Shown: positions 17,241 to 27,017, numbered from the stretch's first letter. The stretch: DNA of 64,000 nucleotides from Eubacterium ruminantium (GCA_900108205.1 FNUU01000001.1:778550-842549), one strand, 5' to 3'. Notes: generated by a model not told the origin, from the sequence alone. Made by a program: numbers and translations.

Positions 17241-18583
17241 TATATCTCAAATTCAGAATACTCATCTTTGACTGTGTCTTCTGACTCATTCCCTATAACC
17301 ACCTTCGAATATGAGAATTCGCCGGAGTCCAGCAGATCATATATTTTTATGCTCTTCTCCTGATATAATATATCAAGCACACTGATATAGTCCCTGATAA
17401 CTTCTCGCGGAGTTATCAGCTTATCCGCACCTATCCTCTCATATTCATTTTTCAGGAAAAAGATCATCTCATCCTGACCAAGCTTTGGCTCATATTCATA
17501 AAGTCCAGAATGAAGAAGCGTCAGTTTCTCGATCAAAATATACATTTCATCATAATCCAGCGGAACAAGCTCGATCACCGGCGCATGCATATCCTTATAC
17601 TCACCGACAAACCTGCCCTGATCCAGTCTTGAACGAAGCGCTTCGTAGCTGTAGATCCCTCTGCGTCTGTCCTGCATGCATTCCGGTGTCCCGCACATGA
17701 TAATGCCCATATAATGAGCCTTTCCCTGCAGACAGTCATTGTACATGGAAAGCATTTTTTCATAATTATTCTGTCTTGTGATCTGATTGGTCAGCTTATA
17801 AATATTTACAAGCTCATCGATCATAATATAAAGTCCCGAATAACCGGCCTTCACCATAAACTGTGCGAAAAGCTTGAGATAATCATACCAGTCGTCATCA
17901 TTTATGATAATATTTACTCCAAGCTCTCTTTTAGCATCTGTTTTTGTCTGATACTCGCCACGGAACCATTTTATGACTTTTGCCTTCAGTTCATCATCTC
18001 CGTCACTATATGCCCTAAAATATAAAACAAGCAGTCTTGCGAAATCAAATCCATGAACCATGTCATTTAAAGAAAAAACAGCCTCCGTGATCTTCTTTTC
18101 AGTTCTTGCATTAAATGTATCATTATCATCAAGACCTTCACCGTTTTGTTCCACTTCCCTCTGAACATTGCTGATCCATCTGTCCAGAATCAGCGCAAGC
18201 GCGCCTCCCTCAGGTCTTGTTTTTGTGGACATATTTTTTATAAGCTCCTTATATGTGGCAAGTCCCTGCCCCTGAGTTCCCTGCAGCCTTCTTTCAGGAG
18301 AAAGATCAGCATCAACCACAACGAAATTCTTATCCAGGACATAATTTCTCACCGTCTGAAGCAGAAAGCTCTTGCCGCTGCCGTACCTTCCCACAATAAA
18401 TCTGAATGAAGCTCCGCCTTCGGAAATTATTTCCTCATCATTCAGAAATGCCTCTATCTCCCTTGTTCTTCCGACTGCAATATATGGCAGTCCCACTCTC
18501 GGCACCACGCCGCCCTTTAAAGAATTAAGTATCGCCTGAGCTATCCTTCGCGGCGCCTTTCTGTTAATATCCTTAGTACTCAT
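17240..18583 (-). CDS. BrxD-like ATP-binding protein (DUF2791 type)
   Basis: A 447-residue P-loop protein. Walker A is GRYGSGKSF at residues 65-73, and a Walker B-like segment reads LYIMIDELVN. A sensor-like region (IMCGTPECMQDRRRG) and an arginine-rich helix follow (YEALRSRL). This matches the DUF2791 ATPases that include BREX protein BrxD. It stands between a TerB-N protein and an Lhr-like helicase, so it is probably the motor or switch of a DNA-processing complex. No other BREX gene (pglX, pglZ, brxC) is in the window. Confidence 0.8.
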   Translation of the reverse strand: MSTKDINRKAPRRIAQAILNSLKGGVVPRVGLPYIAVGRTREIEAFLNDEEIISEGGASFRFIVGRYGSGKSFLLQTVRNYVLDKNFVVVDADLSPERRLQGTQGQGLATYKELIKNMSTKTRPEGGALALILDRWISNVQREVEQNGEGLDDNDTFNARTEKKITEAVFSLNDMVHGFDFARLLVLYFRAYSDGDDELKAKVIKWFRGEYQTKTDAKRELGVNIIINDDDWYDYLKLFAQFMVKAGYSGLYIMIDELVNIYKLTNQITRQNNYEKMLSMYNDCLQGKAHYMGIIMCGTPECMQDRRRGIYSYEALRSRLDQGRFVGEYKDMHAPVIELVPLDYDEMYILIEKLTLLHSGLYEYEPKLGQDEMIFFLKNEYERIGADKLITPREVIRDYISVLDILYQEKSIKIYDLLDSGEFSYSKVVIGNESEDTVKDEYSEFEI

Positions 18584-18741
18584 CCTTCTATACCTCTAAA
18601 CCAACATATTACGATTCCAAATCATCATTATATACATAAACTTATACATAGCGATTCTAAACCACCAATTTGCACCTCTAACCAAACAAATATATCGTAA
18701 TTCTAAAAATATCCCTGCTAAAACGTCTGTATATTTCCTTA

Positions 18742-20286
18742 TTATTCGCCTCTTCCCAGAAGTCTCTTTATATCTTCCAGATAATCCTCAATAATAAATG
18801 GTTCCTCTCCCCCATCGATCACCAGGTCTCCAATCTCATCATAAAGCTTTTCATTTATACTGTCTGTGACCACACTGAGTATCAGCCCTTCATCCCGAAG
18901 GAAATCCGGCATCCTGCCCTCCAGCAGGCACTCCAGCACACGTCTTTCCACATTATCCAGAAGACTGTCCTGTTCTTCCTGACTCGCAGGAATATTATGT
19001 TCATCCTGTTCTGCGGAAGCATCATACTCACCACTATTCACAGACTCATTCTGTTTTCCATGTACTGCGGAATTCTCATGCTCACCACTATTCACAGACT
19101 CATCCTGTTTTCCATAAATTGTGGAAGCATCATACTCATCACTATAATCAGATTCATCATAAGCCATCACACCCGGCTCGTCATCCACAATAAGTCTGTC
19201 GCGAATCTCTGCCGCCTTCTCTCTTATAGACTGAAGCCTGTTCTTATCAATATTTACAATTTTGGACTTATATTCCTCAAATCGCTGAACCTCTGTCCTT
19301 ATGATATTCTGTCTCCAGGTCTGACCATCCGGATTCTTCTCCTTATGTCGAAGCAGGGAGTTAATTTCCTTCAGAAGCGTTTCAGCGAAGCTTTCAAGTG
19401 CATCCGTCGTAACATATCTTTCTAACACCCAGCGTCCTTTATGTACCTTTAACTGCCGGACATCACTTACATTATAGGTATAACCTTCTTCTCTTTCCAA
19501 AGCCAAAACCGGTGCACCGCTATACATAATATAAGGCCATAACTGTTTCTTTCCAAAAAGCTCTTCCTTAAGACTCTTCTTTCTATGAGTCTCATAATAA
19601 TCGGAGATTGCCGCAAAACACCTGTAAACAATGGCAGCATACTCATCTTCGCTGCAGATGTCGCCTGCAAAAAAATGCTGCATTTCATTATCCATTTCAG
19701 AAACAGAAATAAATGCTCTCATAAGTTTTTTTGGCTCTGCTCCAAGAATATCCATCTTGATTTCATCATCACGCTGTCCTGCCGCCGGCGGAAGCATCGT
19801 TTTCGGAAGATCATTTACAATGATATGATCATATATAAGCCTGTTAATTCTTGCTCTGCAGGACGGAAATGCATCTGCCAAAAGCTTAAGTTTCTCCACA
19901 GCATCAGCTGCGTCTGCAGCTCCGATCCCATTCAACAGTTCGTACGCATAGATTTCCGGATAGGTTTCAGCCGGCTGTATCTCGCCTTTTTTATACATGG
20001 TTCTCCAGGTGAAATATCCTCGAAGGCACACATCATCTATACAGTCATATGCAGGATAATCCCTTCTGATTTTCATATTAAAGATAAAATCATCCTCATA
20101 CTCCTCCATCAGTCTTGCCATTTTAACAAAAACTTCTGCCCTGGAATCCCCCATCGAAAGAGCTTTCCGCTGAAGAGCACGCACATCCTTTATCTGCTGC
20201 GGCATAGGATATCCCGGTCTTTTCGGAATAGCTTCGTCCCTATATAATTGTTCAAACAGTTTTCCTTTATCATACAAGAATTTCAA
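18742..20286 (-). CDS. TerB-N/TerB-C domain protein
   Basis: A 514-residue protein starting at TTG (20284-20286), chosen because GGAAGGA lies eight bases before it. The N-terminal half has the TerB-N signature: LRGYFTWRTMYKKGEI and then YAYELLNGIG. A C-terminal part (residues about 440-514) fits the TerB-C module. Between them is a Ser/Glu/Asp-rich linker made of 18-residue repeats. TerB-N proteins are known from stress and DNA-processing operons beside ATPases and helicases, as here. It is the first gene behind a LexA-controlled promoter, so the whole operon should respond to DNA damage. Confidence 0.8.
   Translation of the reverse strand: MKFLYDKGKLFEQLYRDEAIPKRPGYPMPQQIKDVRALQRKALSMGDSRAEVFVKMARLMEEYEDDFIFNMKIRRDYPAYDCIDDVCLRGYFTWRTMYKKGEIQPAETYPEIYAYELLNGIGAADAADAVEKLKLLADAFPSCRARINRLIYDHIIVNDLPKTMLPPAAGQRDDEIKMDILGAEPKKLMRAFISVSEMDNEMQHFFAGDICSEDEYAAIVYRCFAAISDYYETHRKKSLKEELFGKKQLWPYIMYSGAPVLALEREEGYTYNVSDVRQLKVHKGRWVLERYVTTDALESFAETLLKEINSLLRHKEKNPDGQTWRQNIIRTEVQRFEEYKSKIVNIDKNRLQSIREKAAEIRDRLIVDDEPGVMAYDESDYSDEYDASTIYGKQDESVNSGEHENSAVHGKQNESVNSGEYDASAEQDEHNIPASQEEQDSLLDNVERRVLECLLEGRMPDFLRDEGLILSVVTDSINEKLYDEIGDLVIDGGEEPFIIEDYLEDIKRLLGRGE
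19000..19175. repeat. 54-bp in-frame repeat in the TerB-N gene
   Basis: About three 54-bp units coding for 18-residue repeats with the core DESVNSGE, one nearly identical pair and one divergent. They lie in the acidic linker of the TerB-N protein. Confidence 0.75.
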
Positions 20287-20411
20287 CTTTTTATTCCTTC
20301 CGACTGCATTTTTATGATGACAGCGACATTACTGCCGCAAAATATCCTTACCTGATAACTTGCCTGTTTTCCCGAGCAGCACAGCAAAAAAAACTTTGTA
20401 ATACATTCATA

Positions 20412-20440
20412 ATGATAGCACAAATCGAACTTATGTTCAA
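20412..20440 (-). promoter_or_regulatory. SOS promoter of the TerB-N/BrxD/helicase operon
   Basis: On the minus strand TTGAAC (20435-20440), 17 bp and TATCAT (20412-20417) form a promoter about 120 bp before the TTG start. GAACATAAGTTCG (20426-20438) overlaps the -35 element and fits the LexA box CGAAC-N4-GTTC. The spacer 20287-20637 also holds the terminator of the protease gene and a short palindrome (GAGATGCA/TGCATCTC at 20584-20604); no gene is seen there. Confidence 0.75.
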
Positions 20441-20524
20441 TAATAATGAAAAATATTCATCAACCTATTCGCCAAACACCTGCATCGCATGTTTCATGCC
20501 TGTCGTCACAACGTTCATTATATG

Positions 20525-20565
20525 CAAAAAAATGGAAGCAAATGCGCTGCCGCAAATGCTTCCAT
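20525..20565 (-). terminator. Intrinsic terminator of the protease operon
   Basis: ATGGAAGCA pairs with TGCTTCCAT (20532-20565) with a GCG/CGC inner pair, followed by a T run on the minus strand. Confidence 0.9.
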
Positions 20566-20637
20566 AATTATTTTTCTTATATTGAGATGCAAAAACTGCA
20601 TCTCATAATCCTGCGAGAATAATATCAGCATATTGCC

Positions 20638-23388
20638 TTACTCTACAAGCACTGACTCAGCCTCATATTTATTTCCGTAAACATCCGTAAATGTATATCC
20701 GATCATAACATTGAGTCCTGAAAGATCAATCTCACTGTATGATAATTTCGCATCCTTAAATGCAAATGGCTCTTCATTTGCTTGATAGCTTACATCTGAT
20801 GTTTCCACATCGATCATGATATATACAAGGTCGATGGTATCATCATCGTTAAATGCAAAGTAGTCCAGATCGGCATCCATATCAAAATTATCGCAAAAGG
20901 CATAACCCTGAAGCACACCCAGAGGATTCTCCTGATTACAGAACATGAATATAAGCGCATCCCTTCCGTTTACCTTGGCAAATACAGCCGCCTGCTCCTC
21001 CCAGTATCCGGTGCTGTCATCTTTATAATAGCTTGTTGAAAAATATGTCGCAGGATTATCATTTATATGCGTCCAGTTTTCCGGCTTGGCATATACAATA
21101 TTTCCGTCATCATCCAAAAGGAAATTTGTTTCAGATCCAAGAAGAAGCGCCTGAGTCTGATCCGAAGAAATGAGGGTTACCGTCATCTCGCCGTTCTGAA
21201 GTATATTCAATGTCTCATAGTCAATGCTGACTATTGTCTGTCCTGCTGCATTCGTTGTGGTTCCGAGAGTATAATTCTGAGCTGTCTGCTGATCTTCAGG
21301 AACTGTATCATCTGCCATTTCCTGATCATACCAGTCAGAACCCTGATCCTGAGCTGCCTGATTGCCCTGATAGGTAACCTTCAGCGTACAATATGAATCA
21401 TAGAATCCGATTATTGTCTGATCATAACCAAGTCTCAGAAGCATATCTCTTGCATATGAATATGACTCAATATAATCAAATGGTGAATAAACCGCGATTC
21501 CATGTCCGGCCTCAAAATCACTGTCCGTGAACTCAACGCTGTTTACAACCGAATTGATAAGTTTTGTTGAATAATCATTATGATAAAGGTTCGCAAGAGT
21601 CAGAATATCAACCGTATCCATGTACTGATATGAATTACAATTTGCTCTGGCCTGAGTATAACCTACATAATCATTTCCTTCTATAACATCCTTATTTACC
21701 TGTTTCATATAGTCAAGATATGCATTATATATCTCTCCTATCTTCTTGGTCTGAAGAACTGAAATAGATCCTGTCAGATTGCTCTGATGAATACTCTTCA
21801 TATAATCACGACATATCTGCTCAGCATACTCAATCTCATGAGCCTTTGAACTGTCGAGGATCTTGAGCCAGTCTGTATAATAATATCCATTTCCGTTTAC
21901 ATAGCTCTCGGCTGCTATCATGTAGTCTGCGCAGTTTCTTAAGGCCATGGCCATTTCCAGCGTACAGGTGTTGCAGGCATCAAATGCAATTGTTTCAAAA
22001 TGTACTCCTGAATCGGTTATAGCCTGCCCGATCTCGCTTGCATCCATAAGCTTCTCAGGAAAGACCTCATCCTTGCCGTATGAAACCGGTATATTTCCTC
22101 CATGGTTCCAGAGAACAAGGACATTCTTATCTGACGGATAATTTGTATTGGCAAATTTTATAAAATCCTTGAGATTATTTCCGTCAACCATGCTGAGTTT
22201 TCCGAGATTATCAAGTTCTATAAGCTTATTGCCATTTACAAGAAATCTCTGAACCTTACCATCTTCGCAGAGATTATTATGCCATTTTTTCGTTCCGCCG
22301 GTCTGAATAACAATCTTTGTATTGGCAGATACATTCGCATCAAGTATCTCCTGAAGATCTGATGTTGCAAGACCTCCCTGAGATTCCAGATCCGATGCGA
22401 TCATATATATCATGACAGTTTTTTCACCCGCAGTTACCGTCGGCTGCTCGGTTGTATTCTCTGTTGTTTTCTCTGTATCTTCTGTTGTTTTTTCAGTTGT
22501 TGTCCGAGTCGTTTTTTCCGTTGACTCTGTAGTTTTTTCAGCAGTAGTCTTTGTGGTTGTTACATCATTTTTGCCTCTTGTACTGCTTGGAGTATCATCA
22601 TCGTCTCCTTTAAAGAGAAATATACAAAGCACCACACAGGCCACCACCACAAATGAAACTATAGCCGCGATCAGGCCCTTCTTACTGCCACCGCCGCCTT
22701 TTCCGCCATTTACCGGTGCCGCAGGCTGTCTTTGCTGCATTCCTGCCGCACGACTCACACCACCGGCTGCAGGCCCTGTATCTCCGGAATTATATCTCAT
22801 TCCGCTTGGAGGGCCACTCGGTCTGCTCACACCGCCTTGACCATTCATCGGACGATTCATTCCGCCCGCCTGATTCATCGAACGATTCACACCGCCCGCA
22901 TTATTCTGCATGCCCGGCTGGCCACTCATTCCGCCTGCCTGATTCATCGGACGATTCACACCGCCCGCATTATTCTGCATACCCGGCTGGCCGCTCATTC
23001 CGCCCGCCTGATTCATCGAACGATTCATTCCGCCCGCATTATTCTGCATACCCGGCTGGCCGCTCATTCCGCCCGCATTATTCTGCATGCCCGGCTGGCC
23101 ATTCATTCCACCCGCCTGATTCATCGGACGATTCATTCCGCCTACATTATTCTGCATGCCCGGCTGGCCGCTCATTCCGCCTGCCTGATTCATCGGACGA
23201 TTCATTCCGCCCGCATTATTCTGCATGCCCAGCTGGCCGCTCATTCCTCCGGCCTGATTCATCGGACGATTCATTCCGCCCGCATTATTCTGCATGCCCG
23301 GCTGGCCATATGGATTTACAAATCTTCCGCAGCTCCTGCACTGATTTTCCCCCGGAACAAGGGGTCTTCCACAATAAGTACAATTCAA
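20638..23388 (-). CDS. Zinc-ribbon, membrane-anchored clostripain-type (C11) peptidase
   Basis: A 916-residue protein. Residues 3-20 form a four-cysteine zinc ribbon (CTYC..CRSC). Residues 31 to about 195 are Gly/Met/Asn/Gln repeats of 23 residues. A membrane helix (LIAAIVSFVVVACVVLCIFL) and a Thr-rich linker follow. The outer part is a C11 cysteine peptidase: MIYMIASDLES, the catalytic His in LWNHGG and the catalytic Cys in FDACNT. It should sit with the ribbon inside and the peptidase outside the cell. It follows the sensor-EAL gene by 12 bp. A paralogous peptidase domain is part of the FHA protein at 57120-61535. Confidence 0.85.
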   Translation of the reverse strand: MNCTYCGRPLVPGENQCRSCGRFVNPYGQPGMQNNAGGMNRPMNQAGGMSGQLGMQNNAGGMNRPMNQAGGMSGQPGMQNNVGGMNRPMNQAGGMNGQPGMQNNAGGMSGQPGMQNNAGGMNRSMNQAGGMSGQPGMQNNAGGVNRPMNQAGGMSGQPGMQNNAGGVNRSMNQAGGMNRPMNGQGGVSRPSGPPSGMRYNSGDTGPAAGGVSRAAGMQQRQPAAPVNGGKGGGGSKKGLIAAIVSFVVVACVVLCIFLFKGDDDDTPSSTRGKNDVTTTKTTAEKTTESTEKTTRTTTEKTTEDTEKTTENTTEQPTVTAGEKTVMIYMIASDLESQGGLATSDLQEILDANVSANTKIVIQTGGTKKWHNNLCEDGKVQRFLVNGNKLIELDNLGKLSMVDGNNLKDFIKFANTNYPSDKNVLVLWNHGGNIPVSYGKDEVFPEKLMDASEIGQAITDSGVHFETIAFDACNTCTLEMAMALRNCADYMIAAESYVNGNGYYYTDWLKILDSSKAHEIEYAEQICRDYMKSIHQSNLTGSISVLQTKKIGEIYNAYLDYMKQVNKDVIEGNDYVGYTQARANCNSYQYMDTVDILTLANLYHNDYSTKLINSVVNSVEFTDSDFEAGHGIAVYSPFDYIESYSYARDMLLRLGYDQTIIGFYDSYCTLKVTYQGNQAAQDQGSDWYDQEMADDTVPEDQQTAQNYTLGTTTNAAGQTIVSIDYETLNILQNGEMTVTLISSDQTQALLLGSETNFLLDDDGNIVYAKPENWTHINDNPATYFSTSYYKDDSTGYWEEQAAVFAKVNGRDALIFMFCNQENPLGVLQGYAFCDNFDMDADLDYFAFNDDDTIDLVYIMIDVETSDVSYQANEEPFAFKDAKLSYSEIDLSGLNVMIGYTFTDVYGNKYEAESVLVE
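22864..23298. repeat. 69-bp in-frame tandem repeat in the C11 peptidase gene
   Basis: Five full units and one shortened unit (39 bp), followed by divergent copies, code for 23-residue repeats with the core GMQNNAGGMNRPMNQAGG. The DNA copies are almost identical, which points to recent slippage. Long antisense open frames in this stretch are by-products of the repeat. Confidence 0.85.
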
Positions 23389-23400
23389 TATCTCTCCCCC

Positions 23401-26400
23401 TTAACTGCTATACGGAGACAATTTTCTCTCGATCCTGTCTCCATTTACCCAAAACTCTCCATTACCATCAATAACAATAAATGTATCCGCCAAAGCATAT
23501 GTATCTTTCTTAAGTTCAGATCTTACCTCTGATTTGCAGTCAAACTGCATCATCTTCACATGAGTATCCAAGCTCTTGCCGCCGAAGATAAGAGCATTTT
23601 CGCCATAATTCTCAAGTCTCAGCTGACCTCTTTCAAACATAAACTCAGTCCTTCCGTAAAGTGAACCAAATAATGTTGAATACGGCGATCTTGCGGACGC
23701 CTTTATACTTCCGTCAATAAATGTTACCTCTGCATTCTTACCATCAAGCGTACCACAGGCCACGAATCTGTCACCATTTCCGAAAAGCCTTGCCGAAGAA
23801 TAGAGCATTGAAACCATGGCATTTCCTTCCAACGATCCGATACAAACACCATTCTGGGTATTCATTTCCACGAAAATATCACACTGTCTGATATCCAATG
23901 TAATATTACCGGTAAGAGTTCCTATTCCCACGCCCTCTTCACCTGAAAGGCTGATTTCGTACTGTCCACGTTCTATATTTATACTGCCACCAAGGCCGGC
24001 TCCAATACCTATGCCAACACGTCCGTTGGTTTTTATTCTTACCTTTCCATCCTGATGGAAATTAATCTCTCCGCAGGCTTTATCAATGCTGTTGCCTATT
24101 CCCACACATTTTCCGCTTGAAATGAGAATATCAAGATTTCCTTCGCCTGTTATCGTCAACTTTGAGCTTTCAGGAACACTTATTCCTCCGCTTCGGAAAT
24201 AATTATCACCACGTAAAACAAGCGCAACATTGCAGTTTTCACCAATTGACATACATGGTGCATTCTTCACACTGGAAATTGAACAGTTTTCAAGTACGAT
24301 CGTTCCCGAATATCCGTCATTCACATCAATACTCATTTCCACCTGATGTCCCGGATTGCCTGCAAGGGTAACATCTCTGTATGCAACATTCTCCCCAACA
24401 ATACGTATTCTGTTATAATCATCCTTGCTGAGTGCATTAAGGCTCAGCCAGCTGGATCTTCCTGAACTGTACACACTTGCCTCTTTGGCAGTCTTACTCT
24501 CCACATTGATCTTCAAAATATCATTTATGATCATAGGATCTATGGCGTCAATCATTTCCAAATCCGGACGAGCGGTATAAAAGCCCTGAATAAGGTCTAC
24601 GCCCAGTTTTATTGACATTTCCAGTTCCTGATAGGTTTCAACACCTTCAGCCAGAGCCATAATATCGCTTTCATGGCAGAAATCAATTATCTCTCGTACA
24701 AAATATTGTTTATTTACATCCTTCTGCAGATCTGTGATAAGAGATCTGTCGATCTTAACGTAGCTAGGCATAAATCTGAGAAGATTACTGATATTCGAAT
24801 AGCCGGTACCATAATCATCCAGTGCGATATGAATATCATTCTGCCTCATGCCTTCCTTGAAGATTCCAAAATGGGACTCATCCATATCTGCCGATTCCGT
24901 AATCTCAACAACCACTGTTTCATGCAGCTTATTAAGATGTCTTAGAATGCTCTGTCTCTCTTCCTCAGGAAGGAAAACACTAGGAATACTGTTTATAAAT
25001 ACCTTCTTACCCCGAAGTTTTACGAGATTATCATCCACCTGCTTAAGAATATTATTAAATGTACAACGTTCAATGTCGTCCAGCCTTCCCATCATTTCTG
25101 CATATTTCAATATGACAAATGGGGTTATGTCCGGCGTGCCCGAACGCATCAAAGCCTCATAAGAATATATCTCACCTGTATCCGCCTTAACAATAGGCTG
25201 GAAACAGTATTTAAACGTATTATTATCCAGAAGTCCTTTAACCTTCTCAGCAAGTATTTTTTCACTGTCGGAAAGTTCATCCAGACTCATCATTTTAGCT
25301 TTCTTCTTCTCTGTCTCGCTCCACACCTTACTTCTGAGATTAACCAGTTCTTCATTTCTCCGAACAACCTCATAGCCACGGCATGCAGCATTTATCCACA
25401 TTCTGTAATCTTCATCATAGGACCTTGGCACATTTCCATAGCTGATCGCTGCAAAACCATAGCTGATATCTTCAAAATAAATCGGAGTAAAGAAAAATAC
25501 CGCCGGCTTATCACGTTCTGCAAGAATCTGGTTCATGATATCTGATTTTGAACGATAATCCCTTATACTTATGGTATTATCCTTCTCTCTCTCGGAATTA
25601 TATTTGATAGCCATAAGTACATTATCAGTATATCCCTTCTTAAGTCCTATCTCATTCAGACAAAGATAAAAATTCTTTATGCCTATCAGCTGGAAGATAT
25701 ATGAATATACCACATCAAGATAACCCCTGACAGAATTTTCCTTAAGCATATCCTCCTGAACGAAATTATGTATAGAATTAAATCCGTCAACCGAATTAAC
25801 TGTATCCCAGGTCTTTCTGAGTTTTCCTTCCCTCTTATCCTGACAGAGCCTGCATCCGCAGCTACTGCCTATAAAAAGCGAAGGTTCCGGATCTTCTATA
25901 GTAATATTCTTGCCTTCCATCATGGCTATAACACTCTTAGCTGAATATTTACCAAAATATTCAGCCGGAATAACCGAAGAAGTGAGAGGGCTCGGGCAGG
26001 TACGTCCCTCTTCGGATGTACCATATCCGGTAATTGCAATATCCTCTGGTATCCTCTTCCCTTTTTCTGTCATACCCTTGGCAAATCCTATAGCCATGCA
26101 GTCATTTGCACATGCAACAGCCTCCGGCAGTTTTTGACCGGATTCTATAAGACTATTGGCACAGCTTTCTCCGCTTGAATACCAGAAATCCCCAAAATAA
26201 ATCCTTTCATTATTTACAGGAAGATCATGGTCAGTCATAGCTTTTTTATAGGCTTCCAGTCTTTTCATTGAATGCCTGTGCCAACTTTTTCCGGCAAGGA
26301 AAGCGATATCTTTATAATTATGTACTTCTATCAAATGAGAAACCAAAGCATAGATAAGACTGTGCCCATCAGTCCAAAAGCTTTTGAAATATTTAGAATC

Positions 26401-26709
26401 TTTATCGATCACAATAACAGGCCCGTTAAACCTGTCATGAATATCTTCTTCAAGTTCCTCCCAGAGACCAGGAGTCTGAATCGAATCTGCCATTGCAATA
26501 ACAGCATCAAACATGGCATAGTCAATAAGGGTGAATATATTTGCTTCACCCTTCTCCCTCTCAGGAGTATTCTGATATTTTATATATACCGAAAAAACAC
26601 AGACATCATATCCATCTGCAAATGCCTGTTTTTCCAACCCCATCAAAAATTCACTTTGATAGGCTTCATCAGCCTGTCCCGTAAGAACAGCCAACCTACC
26701 TTTTACCAT
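23401..26709 (-). CDS. LacI-type sensor, EAL phosphodiesterase and beta-helix-like fusion protein
   Basis: A 1102-residue protein from the ATG at 26707-26709, preceded by AGAGGAT. Residues 1 to about 280 look like a LacI/PurR periplasmic-binding fold without a DNA-binding helix (LAVLTGQADEAYQSEFLMG, then VACANDCMAIGFAKGM and DIAITGYG). A Cys-containing region and a GAF-like part follow. The EAL domain (about residues 490-740) has YEALMR, EITES, LDDYGTGYSN, KIDRSLI, AEGVET and QGFY. The last 330 residues are Gly-rich beta-strand repeats (GVGIGTLTGN, GVCIGSLEGN) like a right-handed helix. No signal peptide is seen, so the whole protein should be cytosolic. It is first in an operon with the C11 peptidase. 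Confidence 0.85.
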   Translation of the reverse strand: MVKGRLAVLTGQADEAYQSEFLMGLEKQAFADGYDVCVFSVYIKYQNTPEREKGEANIFTLIDYAMFDAVIAMADSIQTPGLWEELEEDIHDRFNGPVIVIDKDSKYFKSFWTDGHSLIYALVSHLIEVHNYKDIAFLAGKSWHRHSMKRLEAYKKAMTDHDLPVNNERIYFGDFWYSSGESCANSLIESGQKLPEAVACANDCMAIGFAKGMTEKGKRIPEDIAITGYGTSEEGRTCPSPLTSSVIPAEYFGKYSAKSVIAMMEGKNITIEDPEPSLFIGSSCGCRLCQDKREGKLRKTWDTVNSVDGFNSIHNFVQEDMLKENSVRGYLDVVYSYIFQLIGIKNFYLCLNEIGLKKGYTDNVLMAIKYNSEREKDNTISIRDYRSKSDIMNQILAERDKPAVFFFTPIYFEDISYGFAAISYGNVPRSYDEDYRMWINAACRGYEVVRRNEELVNLRSKVWSETEKKKAKMMSLDELSDSEKILAEKVKGLLDNNTFKYCFQPIVKADTGEIYSYEALMRSGTPDITPFVILKYAEMMGRLDDIERCTFNNILKQVDDNLVKLRGKKVFINSIPSVFLPEEERQSILRHLNKLHETVVVEITESADMDESHFGIFKEGMRQNDIHIALDDYGTGYSNISNLLRFMPSYVKIDRSLITDLQKDVNKQYFVREIIDFCHESDIMALAEGVETYQELEMSIKLGVDLIQGFYTARPDLEMIDAIDPMIINDILKINVESKTAKEASVYSSGRSSWLSLNALSKDDYNRIRIVGENVAYRDVTLAGNPGHQVEMSIDVNDGYSGTIVLENCSISSVKNAPCMSIGENCNVALVLRGDNYFRSGGISVPESSKLTITGEGNLDILISSGKCVGIGNSIDKACGEINFHQDGKVRIKTNGRVGIGIGAGLGGSINIERGQYEISLSGEEGVGIGTLTGNITLDIRQCDIFVEMNTQNGVCIGSLEGNAMVSMLYSSARLFGNGDRFVACGTLDGKNAEVTFIDGSIKASARSPYSTLFGSLYGRTEFMFERGQLRLENYGENALIFGGKSLDTHVKMMQFDCKSEVRSELKKDTYALADTFIVIDGNGEFWVNGDRIERKLSPYSS

Positions 26710-26847
26710 CCGTTTATCCTCTGCATAACCCAATAAAATAACACTGATTTTCTAAGAAATATCATAACACATTTACCGCCTTTCGGCAACTTAAAACCGC
26801 CAAATCTATCTTTACATCCCGCACGTTTTTTTATATTATATCAATAT

Positions 26848-27010
26848 AAAAACAACTGCAGTAATAAACATATTCCCCCGGCAGACGGCTTGCCGGATGA
26901 CGGGTGAATATGTTTATTACTATAGATTGCGCAGCAATGTATCATCAAACACCAGCCCGTCAGGGCGTGAGACGACGCAGTCGGCTCGTTTGATGACTGC
27001 AGTTGTTTTT
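26848..27010. repeat. 163-nt nested palindromic element
   Basis: The outer arms AAAAACAACTGCAGT (26848-26862) and ACTGCAGTTGTTTTT (26996-27010) are a perfect 15-bp inverted repeat. Inside are three hairpins: perfect 16-bp arms at 26860-26875/26906-26921 capped by CCGGCA/TGCCGG, a short ATTGC/GCAAT hairpin (26926-26938), and TCATCAAAC/GTTTGATGA (26942-26950/26988-26996). The element lies in the 375-bp spacer between the divergent sensor-EAL and psd genes. It may be a MITE-like mobile palindrome or a structured RNA. Confidence 0.7.
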
Positions 27011-27017
27011 CTGTGGT

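Noticed and set aside
14654..20286. Complete BREX system
   Set aside because: Only a BrxD-like ATPase and an Lhr-like helicase are present; pglX, pglZ, brxC and brxA/B are missing, and TerB-N points to a different set.
22716..23532. Long plus-strand open frames (about 250 residues) opposite the C11 peptidase gene
   Set aside because: They come from the 69-bp repeats read on the other strand, have no ribosome site and give His/Ser/Arg-rich repeats without a known fold.
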